NCBI GenBank assembly: GCA_012295275.1
Contig: CM022672.1
Location: 3,251,443-3,266,442, forward strand
Length of the DNA: 15,000 nt
Reading direction: 5' to 3'
Source: Chrysomallon squamiferum
Taxonomy: Eukaryota > Mollusca > Gastropoda > Neomphalida > Peltospiridae
The notes under the pieces were generated by a model, which searched no databases, was not told where the DNA came from, and was given only the letters and a program-made list of their open reading frames with translations. Positions 9,580-15,000 of this stretch are shown piece after piece. Position numbers and translations under genes: made by a program. Numbering within the stretch: position 1 is the stretch's first letter; every line of letters starts with the position of its first letter.

Positions 9580-9887
9580 CTATGTGTGAAGGAGGTCATC
9601 GTGACGGATGTTGTATTTTGACCGGTGACAATAAATGAAGTCCTGGGTCCATGGGATCACGTTACGTGTATCTGGTTCAATGTGGCTATGATGAAAAAGG
9701 ATTTTAATGAATGACCAAGATAATAATGTGAATCTGATGACTTAACTAAACTTTCACAGGCATTGCACTGTGAAACCTACTATTCATCAATTCCGTTATG
9801 TCTGTAGGGAGTATATCTGCAGGCAGAGTAATTTCTTCATTAGCTTCTCTTTCACGATTTTCCAAAATGAATAGATCATAGCACCCA

Positions 9888-9892
<5 letters not shown>
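9580..9892 (-). pseudogene. Minus-strand coding-like segment, unrecognised (two short exons or a frameshifted relic)
   Basis: On the minus strand an open frame from 9892 down to a TAG at 9746-9748 reads 48 residues of protein-like composition, including DGCYDLFILENRERE and DILPTDITELMNSRFHSAM. A second frame ends at a TAG at 9580-9582 and reads HIEPDTRNVIPWTQDFIYC and on to LLHT. A donor (TTTA/gttaag at 9746) and an acceptor (cctttttcatcatag at 9686) would join them in frame across a 61-bp intron. Alternatively the frame between them (reading CESLVKSSDSHYYLGHSLK) means a coding sequence broken by frameshifts. Upstream the frame enters a poly-A run (poly-T at 9893-9919 on the plus strand), so the 5' part is missing or cut off. 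No family was recognised. Confidence 0.35.
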
Positions 9893-9927
<35 letters not shown>

Positions 9928-9960
9928 ATTTATTATTATTATTATTATTTTAATTTAAAG
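9893..9960. repeat. Poly-T and (ATT)n tract
   Basis: A run of about 27 T is followed by AT-rich sequence and (ATT)n near 9930-9950. It directly abuts the minus-strand coding-like segment. Confidence 0.9.
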
Positions 9961-10330
9961 TGCTAAAATAAAGAGAGGAAGCACTGGAACATTGTGTGTA
10001 AAATATCACCATTCTGTACCTGTCCATATACTGGTAATCAGTGAAACCACCTTTTGTTATTTTAATTTAATTTCATTTCATTTCATTTCATTTTCATTTT
10101 ATTTTATTTTATTTTATTTTTATTTTATTTTATTTTTTATTTTATTTTATTTTTTATTTTATTTTATTTCATTTCATTTCATTTCATTTTATTTTTTATT
10201 AATTTGTATCAACTTAATTCATTTTGTGAAATATCTTTATAAGACTGGGTATATGTAAAGCAAACTTTTTTGTCTGTTTTTAACAAATTATGTTATTGTT
10301 TTCGTTATTCTCATCATAAGCAGCACCGTC
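9961..10330. repeat. Compound pentanucleotide (TTTCA)n/(TTTTA)n and flanks
   Basis: (TTTCA)4 lies at 10071-10090, then ATTTT-type pentamers with some length variants to about 10166, then (TTTCA)4 at 10167-10186, then more TTTTA. The flanks are AT-rich. The plus-strand ORF across it is a low-complexity Phe/Ser/Tyr product. Confidence 0.9.
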
Positions 10331-10341
10331 ATCATCATCAT

Positions 10342-10426
<85 letters not shown>

Positions 10427-10568
10427 CAAAAAGGTACCATATACTTAAGGTACTAATATTTAAAATATTGCGGGGTTTCTTTTTTGTTGTTTTTTTTTCT
10501 TTTTTTCGATTTCTTTTTTCTTTGGAGAACAACTTAACCACAGAACATTAATTAAACTTTATTTATTT

Positions 10569-10625
<57 letters not shown>
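10331..10625. repeat. (CAT)n-(TTA)n and (TAA)n triplet arrays
   Basis: (CAT)n lies at about 10331-10382, passing directly into (TTA)n to about 10425. (TAA)n follows at about 10570-10624. The TTA and TAA arrays are complementary when one strand folds back. The ORF reading poly-His then poly-Tyr is a by-product. Confidence 0.95.
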
Positions 10626-10626
<1 letters not shown>

Positions 10627-10698
10627 TTTCAGTTTCTTTACACGAGTGAAATACAATTTTTGTTCTATAATTTTATAGGCATCAGACCTTGGTTCATT

Positions 10699-10855
10699 TT
10701 AAAACTTCATTAGCGTCGTCTCTGACAACGTCAGCTGTAGTTTGTCTTCGGTTTGATATGTCACGTTTATGACGCCAATATCTACATAACGTCATTTAGC
10801 AACTAGAAATTCATCATGTCTATTGCAGGCAGTCTGAAATCGAAGGTTTTGATTT
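10699..10855 (-). pseudogene. Possible minus-strand coding relic interrupted by one stop
   Basis: A minus-strand frame from about 10855 to the TAA at 10699-10701 has one internal stop, TGA (plus-strand TCA at 10792-10794). The two parts read NLRFQTACNRHDEFLVAK and RYVDIGVINVTYQTEDKLQL and on. The stop lies in AAATGACG, so it could be a decayed CGA codon. The stretch is short, so chance is a serious alternative. On the plus strand the same interval has three CGTCA/TGACG half-sites (10729, 10770, 10790). Confidence 0.15.
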
Positions 10856-10856
10856 A

Positions 10857-10857
10857 A

Positions 10858-10893
<36 letters not shown>

Positions 10894-11060
10894 CATAATA
10901 ATAATAACGCAAATATAAACTCTTTTTTTTTTTTTTTTTTTTTTTATTTAATGTAGAACTAAAATATCAGTAGAAATGTTTTTGTTGTAAAAAAAATAAA
11001 ATAAAAAAATAAAAAAATTTAGACTTTGTAACACAAAATTAGTGAACGTTAACTTTAGTT
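10857..11060. repeat. (AAT)n, poly-T and A-rich tracts
   Basis: (AAT)n lies at about 10857-10908, poly-T at about 10921-10945, and an A-rich patch of AAAAT variants at 10989-11020. No gene was seen. Confidence 0.9.
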
Positions 11061-11069
11061 TATTAATTA

Positions 11070-11480
11070 ATTGAAATCGTGGAAGCTTGGCCCGCTCTAG
11101 GGATTTCTGTCACTGATCATATGACAGTGACAACCACGAAAGAACGAGCTCTGATTGGTCGACGTAATAAACAAACAGGCGTGTTTTCCCATGACTCGCG
11201 TCCAATCTCCGTGGTGTCCAGAGAAAGAATAGGTATCTGGGACATAGTATTTGAATACTACTACTACTACTGACCTTGTCATGTGAGAATTTGTAGGTTA
11301 GGGGGCTATAATTATCTGCGGTGTAAACCCTTTAGCTGTGCTATACGGAAATTACCGAACAGTCACGGTTTTTCACAAAATTATCAGAAGTCGGAATCTA
11401 TTGGCTGGCTGCAAATTCTCGGCCCAAACAAACTCGAACGAAGCTTTACAAGCTTAAAATAAACTCTAACTTAAAGTATG
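11070..11480 (+). promoter_or_regulatory. Putative promoter/5' region of the secreted-protein gene
   Basis: This stretch is clearly less AT-rich than its surroundings, free of long microsatellites, and lies 300-700 bp upstream of the predicted start codon. It contains three CCAAT-type pentamers (ATTGG at 11154, CCAAT at 11202, ATTGG at 11400), a near-perfect 23-bp palindrome at 11109-11131, and AT-rich TATA-like strings near 11309 and 11454. Short ORFs cross it on both strands but end in an (ACT)n tract and look accidental. Promoter identity is inferred from position and composition; the transcription start is not visible. Confidence 0.35.
11109..11131. promoter_or_regulatory. Near-perfect 23-bp palindrome
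   Basis: GTCACTG and CAGTGAC flank a TCATATGA palindromic core with one extra base (A) on the left. The outermost bases T and A at 11108 and 11132 also pair. It sits in the promoter-like stretch upstream of the secreted-protein gene and could be a dimeric factor site; this is inference. Confidence 0.45.
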
Positions 11481-11782
11481 ATTAAGAATGAAAAACACAA
11501 CAAATGTCAAATATAGAAATATTTTGGGAGTTGGCTGTAAGAATTTCAGTCACAGTACGAAACACACATTAAATAAAGAAATCACCTCTGTGATTGATTT
11601 TTTTTTTTTTTTCCCCACGTCAACAAAACAGTCATCAAACAAAAAGTTATCCACGTTAAGGAACATTTTCGTAATGAACGGAAATCCATCACATGACAGA
11701 GTATCAATATATAACATTTTCAGTCTAAAAACATTTCATTTGCTAGTAAGCAAGTATACAGAAACAATCAAGTATTTACAAC
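11481..11782 (+). other. Probable 5' untranslated region or proximal upstream DNA
   Basis: A 115-codon open frame starts at 11488 and overlaps exon 1, but it runs through a poly-T tract as poly-Phe and is not in the frame of the signal peptide. I read the segment as leader or upstream DNA. Whether it is transcribed cannot be told from sequence. Confidence 0.35.
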
Positions 11783-14031
11783 ATGATAGTAAAGTGCTCT
11801 GTAATTATTCCTTTTGTTTATATTATACTCGGTAAGTATTTTTATTTAAAAAAATTAAGTACTGTACATTTATATATGTTTTTGTTAGTTTATTAAATTT
11901 AACTTACTTTTGGGTATATTATACATAAGCATACTTTTTATTACATCGTATCTTGATAATATTTCTGATAATATTTGTTATTTAAGTTGTTATTTTTTTA
12001 TTGTTATTATCATCATCATCATCTGCACGCTGACTTTTGTCTCTCGATAATGACTGTTAATTCTTAGGCGATTTCAGTAATGGAAACTGAACTTTACAGC
12101 AGTATAATTTATTATAATAAGTAAAGCAATGGCTACCAGTGAATTGAGCTACCAGCTAATCAGAAAAGAAGATTCATGTAAAGATTATATTAATTATTTT
12201 CACCAAAGGAACTACGACTAACCAATGAAATGTCTTAGTTTTCCACTACTACATCAGTTTTACCTTATTGTAATTAAACACACACTCACACACACACTCA
12301 CACAGTACTGATACTTGACGTATTATAAAATCTGCATATTTTTTTTAAATTCGTGTTGGACATTTCAACATAAAATGATGATTGATGGACAAGAAAACAA
12401 ATGAACTGTGAAACGAAACTGACTGAAAGATTCAGCGCATTTGTTGTTCTTCACTATTGTAATCGTTTTTCACTGTTAAAATCGTTTTTCACTATTAAAA
12501 TCTTTTTTCATTATTATCATCGTTTTTAACGTATGTAATATTATAAATATACGTCAGTGAACGTTATAGATAATACTGAATATAATGTAATGGCTCTATA
12601 TATATTTTTTAACAGTTGTGTTGGGAATTTCGGCACAAAATGATGATCGATGGACAAGAAAAAGACTTAGTGTTAAAAAAGTGCTCGCAAAAGGGATAAA
12701 AGCGTCTTCATCAAAAGTAGCCAGAAATGAAAGATCAGCGAACCAAACAGATTTTCAGCTGTTTACAAATTCTATACAATTTCGTCTTTCTCGATTTCTG
12801 ACGTCTTTTGTAAGATTTAAATTTTATTTTACTTTTCAATTTTAGTGTTATTCTGATGGTATATGTGGATGTATGTCTCTATATATGCATATGCATGTGT
12901 GTGTGTGTGTGTATGTGTGTGTTTTCATGTAAATTTATATTTGTTTGTATACATATGTACATACATTAATACATGTATTTGTCAAATATTATTTCAGAGA
13001 GAAAGAGAAGAGCGCGCTCTGTCGGGACAGACTGGAAAATTACGAAGAGACAAAACTGCTCGCAGACCATGGCCGAAAAAAGTAAGAAGAGTTTGAAATA
13101 TTTAAATAATTATCATCATAATCATCATCATTATCAAAACCATTATCATCATCATCGTTAGTTCATTCGCAGAACGATGAAAACTGTTTTAGTTGCCTAG
13201 TTCTCACACACTTGTGTCCAGCATTTACAGTCTATAACATTTGTTAGCATCAACTGAGTTTTAATGTCAAAAAGTGGGAACAGACAATACTGAATTGCAT
13301 TTACCCTATACAACAATTCATATACTGAGCTGTACCTAGCATGTAGAATACTGATATATCGAATATTGTCTAAAGACAACTGATATATCGAATATTATCT
13401 AAAGATAACTGGTATATCGAATTTTATTTAAAGTAATGTAATTGTTTTGCAGGCAAAGAAAACTGGACTCAACACGCGTGTACTTGGCGCTATGCTGTAT
13501 CTGGAGTACATACGCTGGGTCATAGAAATGGAAAAGAAAAGCATAAAAGAAATGCAGATAACTAACAAACCAAGTCCCACGTACAGAAAGGTGGAATCAG
13601 ATCTCTACCAGTGGCTTCTGAAGGAGAACAGTTCGTTACAAGCGCGAGAGTACTCGAAGATGGTGTCTGCTCCTTTCCCGCCAAACCTTGACGCCAGACG
13701 TAGGTCAAATTACGGGATCGCCATTACAAACCTCGTGTTAGAAAACCTGCTTCGGTTCTTACAGTGTCTGAACAAAACCGAAGACAAGTGTACAGTGTGG
13801 AACGGTTTGAGAAAAAAGAGGAAAAATCGTAAAAACAAAATAAACAGCGAAGACGACAAGAAAGAAAAAAGACGAAGAAGAAGAAAGAAGAACTCTAAAG
13901 GAAAGCGAAAAGGTAAAAAAGAGAGGAAAGGAAATAAAGGGCATAAAAGACAAAATAAAAACAAACGACTTAAAAACAAATCGAGAACACGAAAAGAGAA
14001 GAATCCCGAAAAGAAAAGCAAACAAAAGTGA
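11783..14031 (+). CDS. Secreted helical protein with basic C-terminal tail, cytokine-like (4 coding exons, 301 aa predicted)
   Basis: Coding exons are 11783-11831, 12616-12809, 12998-13081 and 13453-14031, with intron phases 1, 0, 0 and stop TGA at 14029. The splice sites seen are CTCG/gtaagt, ttttttaacag/TT, TCTTTT/gtaaga, tatttcag/AG, AAAAA/gtaaga and gttttgcag/GC. The start ATG has A at -3 and in-frame stops just upstream. Residues 1-23 form a signal peptide (hydrophobic IIPFVYIILVVLG, then I-S-A before Q24). N-glycosylation sequons lie at N59, N168 and N216. By eye, helices fall near 64-81, 116-145, 154-181 and 197-220, with a proline-rich loop (APFPPN) before the last. C214 and C222 could form one small disulfide loop. 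Residues 229-301 are about 58% Lys/Arg. A secreted or matrix-bound signalling protein is inferred from layout only; no family was recognised. A non-cytokine extracellular or nuclear basic protein is possible. Exon structure is fairly secure, function is not. Confidence 0.72.
12353..12397 (+). pseudogene. Decayed duplicate of the start of exon 2
   Basis: These 45 bases match 12618-12662 without gaps at 39 of 45 positions, offset by exactly 265 bp. In the exon 2 frame the copy carries two stops (TAA at 12371, TGA at 12383), and the base pair before it is not an AG acceptor (it reads taaattc). It is therefore a non-functional relic of a tandem exon duplication. Similarity fades on both sides into AT-rich sequence. 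Confidence 0.75.
12452..12527 (+). repeat. 19-bp tandem repeat, 4 copies (intron 1)
   Basis: Four consecutive 19-bp units begin at 12452, 12471, 12490 and 12509, with consensus CACTATTAAAATCGTTTTT. The fourth copy is the most diverged. Confidence 0.85.
12810..12997 (+). other. Intron 2 (phase 0) with (TG)n microsatellite
   Basis: The boundaries are gtaagattta and tatttcag. A (TG)n tract lies near 12895-12921. Exon 2 runs open past the donor to a stop at 12843, so retention of this intron would truncate the protein after the first amphipathic segment. Confidence 0.65.
13082..13452 (+). other. Intron 3 (phase 0) with (CAT)n and 29-bp repeats
   Basis: The boundaries are gtaagaagag and gttttgcag. 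The intron contains an imperfect (CAT)n patch at about 13110-13158 and three 29-bp units at 13351-13437. Reading through the donor meets a TGA within a few codons. Confidence 0.65.
13351..13437 (+). repeat. 29-bp tandem repeat, 3 copies (intron 3)
   Basis: Units start at 13351, 13380 and 13409, with core CTGATATATCGAATATT followed by a CTAAAGA-type tail. The third copy is the most diverged and lies next to the exon 4 acceptor. Confidence 0.85.
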
Positions 14032-14578
14032 ACATTTCAGTAACATTTGCATCGAGAGCTGAAGATGTTGACTTTAATGATCATCATAATGACAGTCATA
14101 ATTATAACCATAATCATTGTAAATATGATGGCGATTACAGTTTTTACACGTTGTCAACTCTAAATTATTATTATTATTACTATTATTATTATTATTGTTA
14201 TTATTATTATTATTGTTATTATTGTTATTGTTATGAAAGCTAACTTACGCATTTATAACATTGCTATATTTTCATTTTTATTTTTTAAGCCAAGGCAGCA
14301 CATGTACCTGTTTTTGGAGGGCTTTATTTTTATTTTTTTATTTTTTTTTTCGAACTGTTTAACCACATTCTACTGTTAATGTATCAAATTATGCATTTAT
14401 TAATTTTATGATATAATTCTCTTTTAATAAGGTTTTTTTTTTGTTTGTTTTTTTTTTGTTTTTTTTTTTGTTCAATATCATTTGATTATTATTATAAATA
14501 GATCTGTTTTATTATTTTTACCAAGATGGATATTTTCTTTCTTTATTTTGTTCATTTTATATAATGAACTATAATAAA
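14032..14578 (+). other. 3' untranslated region with (ATT)n tract and AATAAA signal
   Basis: The segment after the stop codon is AT-rich, with an ATT/GTT triplet tract at about 14165-14232 and several poly-T runs. The first clear AATAAA is at 14573-14578, which I take as the likely polyadenylation signal. ATTTA pentamers (for example near 14251 and 14394) occur, but in such AT-rich sequence they are weak evidence for mRNA instability control. Confidence 0.45.
14573..14578 (+). terminator. Candidate polyadenylation signal AATAAA
   Basis: This is the first canonical hexamer downstream of the stop at 14031 on the coding strand. The cleavage site was not identified. Confidence 0.45.
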
Positions 14579-15000
14579 CATAAATTAATGTTCTTATTTC
14601 TTAAACTTCATTGTTTTAATTTATGTATCCAATATTTTTATTGTTTTAACTTATGTATCCAATATTATTATTTCATTTTTGTTTGTCAGAACAAGACATC
14701 ACATACTCTTTGATTGTTTTTGAACATTTTATTTACACCAAATGTTAGTGTATCAAATTACACTTAATTAAATTTATGATGGTGTTGTGGTTACTTTTAT
14801 TATTATTATTATTATTTTTTTTTTTTTGTGGCTTTTTTTCTTCTTCTTCTTATTTTTAAAAAAATCATTTGAGTATTAAAGTAAATTGATTAACCACTTT
14901 ACAGCTTAATATTCTCTTTCTTTCTTTCTTTCTTTATTTTATATGCCTTTTTATATTAACCAGGAATTAATATATATTTTTTTTTTTAAACTTTAGTTTT
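14579..15000. other. AT-rich non-coding DNA with short repeats
   Basis: It holds a 30-bp unit in two copies (14611 and 14641), a stretch at about 14745-14785 resembling 14378-14415, ATT triplets near 14800, and a (TTTC)n patch at about 14918-14935. No coding potential is seen. Confidence 0.6.

Larger units (their letters stand above)
11832..12615 (+). other. Intron 1 (phase 1) with internal repeats
   Basis: The intron opens gtaagtattt and closes ttttttaacag. Inside are a (CAT)n patch near 12009-12022, a CA-rich patch at 12277-12303, four copies of a 19-bp unit at 12452-12527, and a decayed copy of the start of exon 2 at 12353-12397. A 30-codon ORF at 12129-12221 with a good start context (gcaATGG) is also present, but nothing shows it is used. 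Confidence 0.65.

Noticed and set aside
10270-10551. Poly-His/poly-Tyr protein
   Set aside because: It is a direct translation of (CAT)n and (TTA)n microsatellites with no coding-like flank.
11079-11282. Overlapping plus and minus ORFs in the promoter-like stretch
   Set aside because: Both run into the (ACT)n tract, neither has supporting context, and the interval fits regulatory DNA better.
11488-11835. 115-codon ORF as exon 1 of the secreted-protein gene
   Set aside because: It crosses a poly-T tract as poly-Phe and is out of frame with the signal peptide. The short ATG at 11783 gives a hydrophobic leader that joins exon 2 in frame.
12973-13161. 62-codon ORF covering exon 3 in another frame
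   Set aside because: It ends in a (CAT)n tract as poly-His and cannot join exons 2 and 4 in frame with the GT-AG sites seen.
13453-14031. Midkine/pleiotrophin or FGF assignment for the basic secreted protein
   Set aside because: It has only two cysteines in the mature region and a helical rather than beta-rich pattern, so neither family fits.
13710-14052. Minus-strand ORFs opposite exon 4
   Set aside because: They are Phe/Leu-rich shadows of the Lys/Arg-rich tail on the coding strand.
1-15000. tRNA, rRNA or a recognisable reverse transcriptase/transposase
   Set aside because: I saw no cloverleaf-like sequence, rRNA block or transposon catalytic motif in either strand by eye.

Overview
The window looks like a piece of an animal nuclear genome. 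It is very AT-rich, full of microsatellites and minisatellites, and the only convincing gene is split by GT-AG introns with clear pyrimidine tracts. No bacterial features (operons, ribosome binding sites) are visible. The density of (ATTT)n, (ATT)n, (CAT)n, (ACT)n and 40-bp-scale tandem arrays suggests a lophotrochozoan, perhaps a mollusc. That placement is an inference from repeat style, not from a diagnostic gene.

Layout: 1-2.5 kb is AT-rich non-coding DNA with old, degenerate tandem and dispersed repeats. 2.59-2.88 kb has a weak coding-like block. 2.88-4.68 kb is a long T/G-biased array built on a TCATGTTGGGGATTTT-type unit. 4.7-5.8 kb is unique-looking AT-rich DNA ending in a second copy of a repeat found at 1.67-1.89 kb. 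5.8-6.2 kb holds long ancestral repeat units, and 6.2-8.2 kb a 47-copy, 42-bp minisatellite apparently derived from them. 8.2-9.3 kb is microsatellite-rich and has an imperfect inverted repeat. 9.3-9.9 kb is a small coding-like island: a 59-codon plus-strand ORF and a minus-strand coding-like segment, facing each other. 9.9-11.06 kb is mostly microsatellites. 11.07-11.48 kb is a less AT-rich, promoter-like stretch.

The main gene is 11783-14031 on the plus strand. Four coding exons (11783-11831, 12616-12809, 12998-13081, 13453-14031) join in frame, with intron phases 1, 0, 0, to give a predicted 301-residue secreted protein. It has a signal peptide split by the first intron, three N-glycosylation sequons, about four predicted amphipathic helices, only two cysteines in the mature part, and a 73-residue Lys/Arg tail. 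I do not recognise an established family. The architecture resembles a helical cytokine with a matrix- or heparin-binding tail, and this is the best candidate for something undescribed. A decayed copy of the start of exon 2 lies 265 bp upstream in intron 1. A polyadenylation signal lies at 14573. The long minus-strand ORFs over 6.1-8.2 kb are by-products of the 42-bp (14-codon) period and are not annotated as genes.
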